Shown one piece after another: positions 32,994 through 41,083 of a DNA stretch of 64,000 bases. A program made the translations under genes and the position numbers. How positions within the stretch are numbered: the first letter of the stretch is position 1; each line of letters opens with the position of its first letter. Source of the DNA: DATHWB01 sp040880725 (GTDB lineage Bacteria; Actinomycetota; Acidimicrobiia; Spongiisociales; ZC4RG35); assembly GCA_040880725.1 (NCBI GenBank), contig JBBDHV010000043.1:21019-85018 (forward strand). The letters run 5' to 3'. The notes below the pieces were generated by a model that was given only the letters and a program-made list of their open reading frames with translations, searched no databases and was not told the origin of the DNA.

Positions 32994-33578
32994 ATGTTCA
33001 TCCGTCCGGTACCGGCAGACGAGGCGCCGAACGCAGTTGCCGACATGTACTCGGCGGAGCGTTCCAGGTGGGGTTTTCTGCCCGAGTTCACCGAGGTGTT
33101 CTCACACCATCCCGATGCATACGCAGCCTGGATTCAGCTGATCGGCGCAGTGCGACGGCAGATGGATTCGCGGCGATGCGAACTCGTCACACTCGCGGCG
33201 GCCCGGGCGCTGCGATCGAGCTACTGCACGACCGCCCACGGGAAGATCCTGTCGGATCGCTGGTACGAACCCGACACCGTGATTGCGCTGGTCTCCGATC
33301 ACCGCACCGCCGGTCTCGACGCCGTCGACATCGCGCTGATGGACTTCGCCACGAGAGTGGCTGTCGACCCCACGTCGATCACCGAACGCGAAGTCGATCA
33401 CCTCAGGGAACTCGGTCTGTCCGAACGTGACATCCTCGATGTCGTCCTGGCGGTCGCCGCACGATGCTTCTTCGCGACCGTCATCGAGTCGATGGGAGCT
33501 CAGCCCGATCGGGAACTGCTGGATCCGCTCCCGCCGAATCTGCGAGACGCGCTCTTGGTGGGGCGCCAGCCGGAATAG
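32994..33578 (+). CDS. Carboxymuconolactone decarboxylase/AhpD-fold protein
   Basis: 194-residue all-helical protein of the AhpD/CMD superfamily. It begins MFIRPVPADEAPNAVADMYS. The family motif region reads RSSYCTTAHGKILSDRWYEP: one cysteine and a His three residues later, instead of the CxxC of true AhpD peroxidases, so a disulfide peroxidase activity looks unlikely or altered. Function unknown. It faces the DAHP synthase gene across a shared promoter region of about 130 bases. Confidence 0.82.
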   Translation: MFIRPVPADEAPNAVADMYSAERSRWGFLPEFTEVFSHHPDAYAAWIQLIGAVRRQMDSRRCELVTLAAARALRSSYCTTAHGKILSDRWYEPDTVIALVSDHRTAGLDAVDIALMDFATRVAVDPTSITEREVDHLRELGLSERDILDVVLAVAARCFFATVIESMGAQPDRELLDPLPPNLRDALLVGRQPE

Positions 33579-33617
33579 ACATCCCCGAGATCGGGTCGAC
33601 GACTCCGGGCGCCGGTG

Positions 33618-34400
33618 TCACCAGATCGACCAGCCTCCGTCGACCGTCAGGTCGATCCCGTTGACGAAGCTCGACTCTTCGGACGCCAGGAACATCACTG
33701 CATTCGAGATGTCGTCTGCCCGCCCCATGCGGCCCACCGGGGTGAACTTCTCGTAGGTCGCTCTCCTGTCGTCTTCGATCGGCCGGTCGGAGATCGCGAT
33801 CATTCCGGGCGAGACCATGTTCACCGTCACACCCCACGGTCCGAACACCGCTGCGAGGTCGCGCGACATCATCTTGAGCGCACCCTTCGACGGCATGTAC
33901 GCCGCGTTGCGGCCAGGTCCCCGACCCTCGTCAGCTCCCCAGCGGCCTTCGTAGAAATACGGGTTCGCACTGAGACTCGCGAAGACCGACCCGATGGTGA
34001 TGATCCGACCCCAACCGCGGTCCCGCATCCCGGGCGCGACGAGCTTGGCGATGGCGAAAGCGGCATCGACGTTGACTGCGAAGTCGGCCTGCCAGTCCTC
34101 GTCGGGAAAGTCGAGGATCGGCTTGATCGCCGAACCCGCCGCGACGTGCACGAAGAGGTCCGGCCCTCCCAGTTCGCTGGCGGTCCGTTCGACCAGCATC
34201 TCCCGATCTGTCTGGGCGGTGAGGTCTGCGGGAAGGGCGAGCACCGCGGCGCCGGCATCGGCGTGGGCGGCCACCACCTCGTCGAGCAGTTCGGGCCGTC
34301 GGGCGGTGATGGCGCAGTTCACCCCGCTTTCGACGAGGCGTCGGACGATCGAACGTCCGATCTCCGAACTTGCTCCGGTGACGAGGGCGGTCTTGGACAT
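33618..34400 (-). CDS. SDR family oxidoreductase
   Basis: Short-chain dehydrogenase/reductase of 260 residues. The NAD(P)-binding TGASSEIGRSIVRRL, the NAG-like AAGS segment in FVHVAAGSAIKPI, the catalytic Ser in IITIGSVFAS and the YMPSK Tyr-Lys pair are all present, with the substrate loop PGMIAISDRPIEDD and the C-terminus NGIDLTVDGGWSIW. An insertion of about 15 residues (ANPYFYEGRWGADEGRG) lies between the Ser and Tyr. Probable oxidation or reduction of a small alcohol or ketone; substrate unknown. Confidence 0.9.
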   Translation of the reverse strand: MSKTALVTGASSEIGRSIVRRLVESGVNCAITARRPELLDEVVAAHADAGAAVLALPADLTAQTDREMLVERTASELGGPDLFVHVAAGSAIKPILDFPDEDWQADFAVNVDAAFAIAKLVAPGMRDRGWGRIITIGSVFASLSANPYFYEGRWGADEGRGPGRNAAYMPSKGALKMMSRDLAAVFGPWGVTVNMVSPGMIAISDRPIEDDRRATYEKFTPVGRMGRADDISNAVMFLASEESSFVNGIDLTVDGGWSIW

Positions 34401-34577
34401 GATCGGTGGGTCTCCTCAGGAGGAACGGTTGGACGGGTCCGGTGGACCCGCCGGCACGCTACCTCAGCCGAACACCCGCGAAATCGCGGCATCTGGGACG
34501 GTGATCAAAGCCTCCAAAAGGGAGCCGCCCACCAATTCGGTTCGACTCTTGGCGAGTGCACCGCCATCATCTTGCTG

Positions 34578-34763
34578 ATGCCAGCTCCAGAAGAACGCCT
34601 CGTGCTCTCGTATCTCGCCGAAGCCCACTATCACCGTCCACTGGAAACAGACGAGGAGCGCCCCGCCTGCGCGCCCAAACGCATGCGCGGCGTGATCGCG
34701 ATGCGCGTGCGGGCCGAACGGGACGGCCAAACCCCCTGCCCGGACTGCTGGCCCGACGTCTGA
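34578..34763 (+). CDS. Small cysteine-containing protein
   Basis: Possible 61-residue protein with a C-terminal CxxC (TPCPDCWPDV) and another cysteine in ERPACAPKR. The middle is basic. I see no strong ribosome site and do not recognise a family, so it may be spurious. The length of open frame without overlap to a known gene, and the amino acid composition, are the support. A GAACCCAGGG word just downstream (34778) recalls one arm of repeat family 1. Confidence 0.4.
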   Translation: MPAPEERLVLSYLAEAHYHRPLETDEERPACAPKRMRGVIAMRVRAERDGQTPCPDCWPDV

Positions 34764-34841
34764 CGTCCATTCGAACCCAGGGTTTGTTCGGACGTATACG
34801 TCCACTTCGGATCAAAGAAGCCAGCCGAGGCGGGAAGGTCG

Positions 34842-35024
34842 CTACTCCCCGCCTTTTTGGACGTAGTTCTTGACGAACTCTTCGGCGTTTTCTTCGAGGA
34901 CGGTGTCGATCTCGTCCAACAGGTCGTCGATGTCGGCTGCTTCGGTTTCGGAAACCTCGATTGCCTCGTCGACGTCCTCTTCCTCGGTTTCGGGTCGACG
35001 CTTCGGCTGTTCACGGTCGGTCAT
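34842..35024 (-). CDS. pup: Prokaryotic ubiquitin-like protein Pup
   Basis: 60 residues, intrinsically disordered and acidic, with the Mpa-binding helical segment ADIDDLLDEIDTVLEENAEE and the C-terminus FVKNYVQKGGE. The last residue is already glutamate, so no deamidation is needed before ligation by PafA. This differs from mycobacterial Pup, which ends GGQ. It follows dop after three bases, with AAGGA as its ribosome site. Confidence 0.97.
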   Translation of the reverse strand: MTDREQPKRRPETEEEDVDEAIEVSETEAADIDDLLDEIDTVLEENAEEFVKNYVQKGGE

Positions 35025-35027
35025 GGG

Positions 35028-36503
35028 TCATCCTTCCAGAGCCTGGAGGAGTTCGGCCGCGGTCTCGACCGAGTCGAGCAGCGGACCAACTGTGGCTTTC
35101 GAACCTCGTAGCGGTTCCATCATAGGAACACGCTTGAGATGCGCCTCGTCGGTGTCGAAGACCAGCGAGTCCCAGTTGGCCGCCACCATCGACTCCGAAA
35201 AGCGTTCCACACAGGTGCCCCGGAACCAGGCGCGGGTACGTTCCGGAGGAGTCGACATCGCGGCGTGAACCTGCTCGTCGGTGAAGAGCCGCCGCATGCG
35301 ACCCGAGCCCGCCAACCGGTGATACAACCCCGACGCCGGATCCACGTCGTGATACTGCAGGTCCAGGCCCCGCAGTTTCGGATCATCGGGTTCGAGTCCG
35401 TCCCGCTCGGTGTAGCCATCGATGAGTCTGCGTTTCGCCACCCAGTCGAGCCGGTCGGCAGTGAGTGCGGGGTCCCGTTCGAGGTCTCCCAGGACCGACT
35501 CCCACTCTTCGAGGACGACGTCCCAAACGGGTTCGTCGAGTTCGGATTCGGCGTATTTCTTCAACCATTCGAGGTAACGGAATTGCATCTGGAGTGCGGT
35601 GGCGGTCGACCCGTCGTCCATTTCGATTGCCAGGCTCATGTCCAAGTCATGACTGACCTGCCAGCACGCCTCCACCGGATTCGCGAGATCGAGGGCTTCG
35701 GGAAGGGCATCGTCTTCGAGCGCGGCCAGGAAGAGCGCAGTGACTCCCAGCTTGAGGAAGGTCTGGACTTCGGACAGGTTGGCGTCGCCGATGATCACGT
35801 GGAGGCGGCGGTACTTGCCGGGGTCGCCGTGCGGCTCGTCCCTGGTGTTGATGATCGGGCGTTTGAGAGTCGTCTCCAACCCAACGGTCTCTTCGAAGAA
35901 GTCGGCCCGCTGGGTGATCTGGTACGGGGTCCCCGGTCGGCCGTTCTCGGAGCCGACCTTGCCTGCGCCGGTGAAGATCTGGCGGGTGACGAAGAACGGG
36001 GTCAGGTGCCGGATGACCGCCCCGAAAGGGGTGATGCGTTCGAGGAGGTAGTTCTCGTGCGCCCCGTACGAATTGCCTTTGCCGTCGCTGTTGTTCTTGT
36101 ACAGCTTGAGTACCTGACCTTGCGGCAACGTGGATTGGGCGTTGCGCATCGCCCGAGCCATCACGGCCTCGCCCGCCTTGTCGTGGAGGGCTCCTTCGAG
36201 TGGGTCCCAGCATTCGGGGCCCGAATACTCGGGATGGGCATGGTCGACGTACAGGCGGGCACCGTTGGAGAGGACTGCGTTGACGAGTGCCGAGTCGGGA
36301 TCGGAGACCCCGAAGCCTTCGTGCCCGAACCCGCGGGCATCCCGGCCGGGCGTTTCTTCTTCGTAGGACCACTGGACACGGACGCGGCGACCGTCGTAGG
36401 AGTTGATGACGAGGGCGGACGCGAGCGCAGGGTTGAAGTCCCGCTGGTTGCGGATGATGATCCCGTATTCGGTCTCGGTGCCGAGGACCTTGCGGATCGC
36501 CAT
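35028..36503 (-). CDS. dop: Depupylase/deamidase Dop
   Basis: 491-residue PafA homologue. It opens MAIRKVLGTETEYGIIIRNQ and has GARLYVDHAHPEYSGPECWD, LYKNNSDGKGNSYGAHENYL and LKRPIINTRDEPHGDPGKYR, the Dop version of the shared motifs; the extra region YDGRRVRVQWSYEEETPGRD after residue 38 is the Dop loop. Dop cleaves Pup from substrates and, where Pup ends in Gln, deamidates it. Since Pup here ends in Glu, depupylation is the likely main role. It starts one base inside the ARC stop (TGATG). Confidence 0.96.
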   Translation of the reverse strand: MAIRKVLGTETEYGIIIRNQRDFNPALASALVINSYDGRRVRVQWSYEEETPGRDARGFGHEGFGVSDPDSALVNAVLSNGARLYVDHAHPEYSGPECWDPLEGALHDKAGEAVMARAMRNAQSTLPQGQVLKLYKNNSDGKGNSYGAHENYLLERITPFGAVIRHLTPFFVTRQIFTGAGKVGSENGRPGTPYQITQRADFFEETVGLETTLKRPIINTRDEPHGDPGKYRRLHVIIGDANLSEVQTFLKLGVTALFLAALEDDALPEALDLANPVEACWQVSHDLDMSLAIEMDDGSTATALQMQFRYLEWLKKYAESELDEPVWDVVLEEWESVLGDLERDPALTADRLDWVAKRRLIDGYTERDGLEPDDPKLRGLDLQYHDVDPASGLYHRLAGSGRMRRLFTDEQVHAAMSTPPERTRAWFRGTCVERFSESMVAANWDSLVFDTDEAHLKRVPMMEPLRGSKATVGPLLDSVETAAELLQALEG

Positions 36504-38236
36504 CAGAGGTACTGCCCGGTCGAGACTCCCTCCACCTGGCGACTTTCCCCGCCTGTGCCGTCGATGAGCGTGCGCACGTACACAATGCGCTCGCCCTTCT
36601 TTCCGGAGATCTTCGCCCAGTCATCCGGGTTGGTGGTGTTGGGCAGGTCCTCGTGCTCTTTGAACTCCTGGATGATGGCGTCGAGCAGATCCTGGGTGCG
36701 GACACCCCGGCTGCCTTCGGCGATCTCGCGCTTGATCGCCTCTTTCTTGGCGCGGCGAACGATGTTTTCGATCATCGCCCCGGACGAGAAGTCCTTGAAG
36801 TAGAGCACCTCGCGGTCCCCGCCGGCATAGGTGACTTCGAGGAAGCGGTTGGCGTCCTCCAGCGAGTACATGGCATCGACGGTGGTGTCGATGAGGGCGT
36901 CGACAAGCGCCGAACGGTCGTCGCCGTGGGCATCGAGTTCCTCTTTGGCCAGCGGCACCTCCTCCCGCAGATAGATCGAGAAGATCTGCCGGGCGGCGGT
37001 CGGGTCCGGACGATTGATCTTGATCTTCACGTCGAGGCGTCCGGGGCGGAGGATGGCCGGGTCGATGAGGTCTTCGCGGTTGGAAGCGCCGATGACGATG
37101 ACGTTGCGCAGCGATTCCACGCCGTCGAGTTCGGACAGCAACTGCGGCACGATCGTCGATTCGACATCCGAGCTGATCCCGGTTCCGCGCGTCCGGAAGA
37201 GCGAGTCCATCTCGTCGAAGAAGACGATGACGGGCACGCCTTCGTCACTCTTCTCCTTCGCCCGCTGGAAGATGAGCCGAATCTGGCGTTCGGTCTCGCC
37301 CACCCACTTGTTCAGCAGTTCGGGGCCTTTGATGTTGAGGAAGTACGAACGGGCGTCGGGTCGGCCGGTGCGTTCGGCGACCGCCTGGGCGAGGCTGTTG
37401 GCGACGGCCTTGGCGATGAGCGTCTTCCCGCATCCGGGAGGGCCATAGAGGAGTATCCCTTTGGGCGCCTCCAGGCCGTAGTCGGCGAAGAGGTCCTTGT
37501 GGATGTAGGGGAGTTCGACGGCGTCGCGAATCTGTTCGATCTGGTCGGTGAGTCCGCCGACCTGCTCGTAGGAGATGTCGGGGACCTCTTCGAGGACCAG
37601 TTCTTCGACTTCGGGCCGGGCGAGCCGCTCGAACACCATCCCCGACTTGCTGTCCAGGCGGAGGTGGTCGCCGACACGGATCGGCACGTCTTCAAGACTG
37701 TCCGAGACGGTGACGACCAGTTCGTCATCTGCTCGGGCGAGCACCAGCAACCGCCCGTCTTCGAGCTTGTCACGCACCCGCACCACTTCGCCCTGCCGCG
37801 GATAGGTGCGGACGTCGACGACCGCCATGCTCTCGTTGAGCAGGACTTCCTGGCCTTTCGTGAGCTGCTTGACCTCGATGTTGGGCTGGGCGCCTACCCG
37901 CAACTTGCGGTTGCCGGTCATGACGTCGACGGTGCCGTCCTCGTTGACCTGGAGCACCGTGCCGAAGTTGTTGGGAGGTGTGGTCAGTTTCTCGACTTCG
38001 GCCCTGAGCACGGTCAGCTGCTCGCGGGCCTCTTCCAGCACCGTGCTGAGCCGATCGTTCTGCACACGGGCACGTTCGAGCTGGGCGGTGGTCTCCGAGA
38101 GCCGCCGTTCCAGGTCGGCGGCACGCCGGGGAGCCTCCGTCAGACGGCGGCGCAGGGAGTCCAGCTCGACTTCGAGGCTGGCTATCTGGCGACGCAGCGC
38201 AGCGGCATCGTCTCCTCCGTACGTCCGATCCGTCAT
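36503..38236 (-). CDS. Proteasome-associated AAA ATPase ARC/Mpa
   Basis: 577-residue hexameric unfoldase that recognises Pup and feeds substrates into PrcAB. An N-terminal coiled coil (about residues 10-80) is followed by the double OB region, then the AAA domain with Walker A GPPGCGKT, Walker B VIVFFDEMDSLF and the GASNREDLIDPAILRPGRLD arginine-finger region. The C-terminal tail ends GQYL, the docking motif for proteasome alpha pockets. Start at 38236 gives MTDRTYGGDDAAALRRQIAS. First gene of the arc-dop-pup run. Confidence 0.96.
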   Translation of the reverse strand: MTDRTYGGDDAAALRRQIASLEVELDSLRRRLTEAPRRAADLERRLSETTAQLERARVQNDRLSTVLEEAREQLTVLRAEVEKLTTPPNNFGTVLQVNEDGTVDVMTGNRKLRVGAQPNIEVKQLTKGQEVLLNESMAVVDVRTYPRQGEVVRVRDKLEDGRLLVLARADDELVVTVSDSLEDVPIRVGDHLRLDSKSGMVFERLARPEVEELVLEEVPDISYEQVGGLTDQIEQIRDAVELPYIHKDLFADYGLEAPKGILLYGPPGCGKTLIAKAVANSLAQAVAERTGRPDARSYFLNIKGPELLNKWVGETERQIRLIFQRAKEKSDEGVPVIVFFDEMDSLFRTRGTGISSDVESTIVPQLLSELDGVESLRNVIVIGASNREDLIDPAILRPGRLDVKIKINRPDPTAARQIFSIYLREEVPLAKEELDAHGDDRSALVDALIDTTVDAMYSLEDANRFLEVTYAGGDREVLYFKDFSSGAMIENIVRRAKKEAIKREIAEGSRGVRTQDLLDAIIQEFKEHEDLPNTTNPDDWAKISGKKGERIVYVRTLIDGTGGESRQVEGVSTGQYL

Positions 38237-38358
38237 ACGGTCTGGCTCCTCCTGGCTTGGGTGCCTTTCGCGCAGTATACGAACGACTCACCGTTTGCCA
38301 CGGGGTCCTTCGCGGGGGTGGTGAACGTCGGCCGGATCGGCTGTGGTTCCCGATACGA

Positions 38359-38389
38359 CGATGGGGGCGGCCGGTCGCCGCCCCCATCG
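38359..38389. terminator. Strong hairpin between ferredoxin and ARC genes
   Basis: Perfect 13-bp stem, CGATGGGGGCGGC pairing with GCCGCCCCCATCG around a five-base loop. It lies 22 bases after the ferredoxin stop on the minus strand and before the ARC start. No clear T-run follows, so efficiency as an intrinsic terminator is uncertain. Confidence 0.6.
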
Positions 38390-38410
38390 TTCGTCACACT
38401 CGTCTGGCCT

Positions 38411-38656
38411 TCAGGGCTCGAGGAAGATGCACTCGCCGGGACACTCTTCGGCCGACTCGACCGTGATGTCTTCCTGGCCGGCGGGGACCACCGCAACACC
38501 TCCCGCGCCTTCCGGATTTCCTTTGGCCGCGGCGTAGACCGTGTCCCCCTCGCGCACGTATGCGAGGCCGTCGTCGAGGAGGACGAAGACGTCGGGGGCG
38601 ATCTCTTCGCACAGGCCGTCGCCGGTGCACAGATCCTGGTCGATCCAAACCTTCAT
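38411..38656 (-). CDS. Small iron-sulfur ferredoxin
   Basis: 81 residues. The first cysteines are in DLCTGDGLCEEIAPDVF and the last in SAEECPGECIFLEP, the pattern of [3Fe-4S] or [4Fe-4S] single-cluster ferredoxins of actinobacteria (CxxDGxC...CPxxC). Such proteins often serve cytochrome P450s, but none is adjacent. An insertion with low complexity (GNPEGAGGVAVVPAGQED) separates the motifs. It lies between ARC and trmI and is probably a separate unit, ending at the hairpin 38359-38389. Confidence 0.88.
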   Translation of the reverse strand: MKVWIDQDLCTGDGLCEEIAPDVFVLLDDGLAYVREGDTVYAAAKGNPEGAGGVAVVPAGQEDITVESAEECPGECIFLEP

Positions 38657-38735
38657 GTCGTTCCAGCTCCTGGCAGTGAGTTCGGCCCAGAAGTCTAGAC
38701 CGCCACCCCCTCCCCCAACCGCGGGCGAAACGGGC

Positions 38736-38788
38736 GAACCGTGGGCTCAGGACCACCGTGGCGGTGGTCACGAACCCAGGGTACGCGA
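38736..38788 (+). repeat. Repeat family 1, copy D
   Basis: GAACCGTGGGCTC at the left, GAACCCAGGGTACGCG at the right, with an internal CACCG-TG-GCGGTG stem. It overlaps the 3' end of trmI: its right arm encodes the last residues TLGS and the TGA stop of that gene on the minus strand. Confidence 0.88.
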
Positions 38789-39562
38789 CACCCTCCGGGC
38801 GGTGACGACGAAGCCGGTGTGGCCGATCATCTGGTGGTCGGGGCGCACGGAACGTCCCTTGACGTTCCACGTCCGGTGCATGGTCTCGAAGACGTCGATT
38901 TCGGCGAAGGCGTCCGTGTCGCGCATGGTCTCCACGAGTTGCTGCACCTGCGGGACCGTCGGCAGATACGAGACGAACACGATGCCGCCGGGCTGGGACT
39001 GCGCGACCACCTCGGCCACGTGCCACGGCTCGGGGAGGTCCAGCACGATGCGGTCGGCGATCACTTCTGCGGCGACCTCCGCAACCTCGCCGATCCGCAG
39101 ATCGAGGTTCGACGGGACTTCGCCGAACCACCGGTTGAGGGTCTTGATCGCCTGCTTCTGGTGATCTTCCCGCAACTCCACCGACACCACCGAGCCCGTG
39201 GGCCCGACCGCCCGAACCAACGCAGACGTCAACGCCGCAGACCCGGTGCCTGCTTCGAGGACTGTCATCCCCGCCCCGATGTCGCCCCACATGAGGATCG
39301 GCCCGATGTCCTTGGGGTACACCACCTGAGCCCCGCGCTGCATCTTGAGGATGTAGTCGGCGAGTCGCGGCCGGAGAACCAACAGGCCTCCCCCACCACT
39401 CGACTGCAGTCTCACCCCTTCTGGCGCACCGATGATCTCGGTGTGCGGGAGGACGCCGCGGTGGTATTGGAACGAACCCGAGGTGTCGAGACGGACCAGG
39501 TAGTGACGTTCCTTGTCGTCGATGACGAGCGCCATCTCGCCGTCGCGGAACGGCTCAGACAT
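38768..39562 (-). CDS. trmI: tRNA (adenine-58-N1)-methyltransferase TrmI
   Basis: SAM-dependent methyltransferase of 264 residues making m1A58 in the T-loop of tRNA. The N-terminal beta domain (VIDDKERHYLVRLDTSGSFQ) precedes the Rossmann domain with VLEAGTGSAALTSALVRAVG, the catalytic Asp in IVLDLPEPWHV and FVSYLPTVPQVQQLVE. The location near mpa matches M. tuberculosis (Rv2118c). The final residues and stop come from copy D of repeat family 1. The start at 39562 lies inside the end of ttuA by eight bases. Confidence 0.94.
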   Translation of the reverse strand: MSEPFRDGEMALVIDDKERHYLVRLDTSGSFQYHRGVLPHTEIIGAPEGVRLQSSGGGGLLVLRPRLADYILKMQRGAQVVYPKDIGPILMWGDIGAGMTVLEAGTGSAALTSALVRAVGPTGSVVSVELREDHQKQAIKTLNRWFGEVPSNLDLRIGEVAEVAAEVIADRIVLDLPEPWHVAEVVAQSQPGGIVFVSYLPTVPQVQQLVETMRDTDAFAEIDVFETMHRTWNVKGRSVRPDHQMIGHTGFVVTARRVSRTLGS

Positions 39563-40478
39563 GCTGTTCTTTCGTCCCGATGTGGACGAGCGTCTGGTTG
39601 CGCAGGCGGCAGAAGGCACACACTTCGCCGGTGGTCACCTGACCGCACTGTTGGCATGTGACCAGTTCGGGCGGTTCCGCCGCCCCGAACACCGGTGCCG
39701 CCCGCTCGAGGAAGCCAAAGAGAAAGTTGGCCTTCGTGCCGGGCGCTTCCTCTTCGAGCCGGTTCAACCACTCTTTGTACCTGTTGACGGTGTTGCCTGC
39801 GGCCATCGGGCACTCCTCCACTTCGTAGTCGATGCCCTGGACGATGCAGTACGCCGCCGTCTCACGCTCGGCAAGCCGGATGAGGGGTTTGACCTTGCGG
39901 GCGAGACCGTCCGCGTTGGCGGGCAGAACCGGTGCCTGCCGACCGAGATATTCGAGGTCCCAGCGGGTGACGTTGCCGAAGAGGGTGGCGGCCTCGTCGT
40001 CGAGGTTGTGACCCATCACCAACACGTCGTATTCACCGTCGTCTGCAACCTTGTTGAGGATGTACCGCTTCGACAGCCCGCACGCCGAACAGGGCACGCG
40101 GCTGCCGGCGGCGGCAGCTTCGGGGACGCTGAAACCGTATTCGGACGGAAGGTCGACGACCCGCAGATCGAGATCGCGCTCGTCGGCGAACCGTTGGGAG
40201 AACACGAGGCTGTCCGAGGAGTAGTCACCGATGCCGAGGTGGAGGTAGACCCCGTCGACCCGGTATCCGAGGGTCGTCAGCACGTCCCACAGGGCGAGGC
40301 TGTCCTTGCCGCCCGACACCCCGATCATCATCGTTTCGGACCCTTTGAACATGTCGTAGTCGTGGATGGCACGTTCGACCTGTCGGTGCACGTGACTGAC
40401 GAAATGCGGCTTGCAGAAGTTGGCGTTGTGCCGCCGCACCTGGATGACGGCGCGGTCGCGGCAGACCCGGCATTTCAC
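39555..40478 (-). CDS. TtuA-like tRNA 2-thiolation enzyme
   Basis: 307-residue PP-loop ATPase of the TtcA/TtuA family. An N-terminal zinc finger (VKCRVCRDRAVIQV with a later CKPH) is followed by the PP-loop GVSGGKDSLAL, the catalytic cysteines in VPCSACG and EECPMAAG that bind an Fe-S cluster in homologues, and a C-terminal CQQC/CAFC zinc finger. In Thermus, TtuA thiolates uridine 54 using sulfur from the carrier TtuB. The next gene upstream encodes such a carrier. GTG at 40478 is preceded by GGAGGG. Confidence 0.9.
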   Translation of the reverse strand: MKCRVCRDRAVIQVRRHNANFCKPHFVSHVHRQVERAIHDYDMFKGSETMMIGVSGGKDSLALWDVLTTLGYRVDGVYLHLGIGDYSSDSLVFSQRFADERDLDLRVVDLPSEYGFSVPEAAAAGSRVPCSACGLSKRYILNKVADDGEYDVLVMGHNLDDEAATLFGNVTRWDLEYLGRQAPVLPANADGLARKVKPLIRLAERETAAYCIVQGIDYEVEECPMAAGNTVNRYKEWLNRLEEEAPGTKANFLFGFLERAAPVFGAAEPPELVTCQQCGQVTTGEVCAFCRLRNQTLVHIGTKEQHV

Positions 40479-40482
40479 GTGC

Positions 40483-40677
40483 TCACCCTCCGGAGATGAC
40501 CGGACGGAGTTCGACGACATCGTCGGGGTCGAGGGGCAGGTCCGGGGTGAGGAGTTCGTCCCCCCGAATGACGAGGACCGACTCGGCCACGACGTCCAGC
40601 TTCTTCAGGAGGTCGGCGACTTTGGTGACACCCTCCACCTCGACTTCACGGCGAGGTTGGCGAAGGATGACCTTCAT
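40483..40677 (-). CDS. TtuB/MoaD/ThiS-like sulfur carrier
   Basis: 64-residue ubiquitin-fold protein ending ELRPVISGG. The C-terminal Gly-Gly is the site of adenylation and thiocarboxylate formation in this family. MKVILRQPRREVEVEGVTKV gives the beta-grasp start. Its neighbour TtuA makes a tRNA-thiolation role most likely; an activating E1-like enzyme is not in the window. The ATG overlaps the preceding 30-residue gene as TGATG. Confidence 0.9.
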   Translation of the reverse strand: MKVILRQPRREVEVEGVTKVADLLKKLDVVAESVLVIRGDELLTPDLPLDPDDVVELRPVISGG

Positions 40678-40769
40678 CAGAACAGCCCGATGACGGCGAA
40701 GCTGAGACTGAGCACCATTCCGATCACGACGATCCAGATGGTGACGGTGACAAATCGTTTCTTCTGCAT
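40677..40769 (-). CDS. 30-residue single-span membrane peptide
   Basis: A short gene coding MQKKRFVTVTIWIVVIGMVL then SLSFAVIGLF: three basic residues, then one hydrophobic helix of about 22 residues, predicted N-in. Its TGA shares a base with the ttuB ATG (TGATG), so it is translated in the same operon upstream of the sulfur carrier. I do not recognise a family. The exact coupling to ttuB and the charge pattern argue against chance. Confidence 0.65.
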   Translation of the reverse strand: MQKKRFVTVTIWIVVIGMVLSLSFAVIGLF

Positions 40770-40825
40770 GGCCTCGAACGGTTGGGACTCCGGTACGGTA
40801 GTGGCGTGCCGACGTTCGCCAACCC

Positions 40826-41083
40826 ATGGCAGTGATCCCTGATCCCCGGTCGCTCATCTCGATGGGCGCCACCCGGCTGTTCGCGGGCCTTCGTACCGGC
40901 GATCAGCGCACGCTGCTGTCAGGAGCGGCCATCGCCGCGTTCGGCCTTTGGCGGCGATCCGCCGGGCCCAAGAAGGTGCTCCTCCACCGCTCCGAGGTGC
41001 GAGAGGGCAGTTCGCTGGTGATCCGCAACGGTGACGACCAGACCCGCGTCGACGTGCGGCGGGTCGGCGGCGGACCTACTTGA
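40826..41083 (+). CDS. Hypothetical small protein
   Basis: 85 residues beginning MAVIPDPRSLISMGATRLFA. One weak hydrophobic stretch (LLSGAAIAAFGLWRR) is followed by a basic region and a short beta-like segment EGSSLVIRNGDDQTRVDVRR. No known domain. It is divergent from the 30-residue gene and ends with an eight-base overlap against the convergent next gene. Unique coding here and normal composition support it. Confidence 0.6.
   Translation: MAVIPDPRSLISMGATRLFAGLRTGDQRTLLSGAAIAAFGLWRRSAGPKKVLLHRSEVREGSSLVIRNGDDQTRVDVRRVGGGPT

Noticed and set aside
34775..34790. GAACCCAGGGTTTG after the small cysteine gene
   Set aside because: Only one arm of family 1 is present; a chance 11-base match cannot be excluded.
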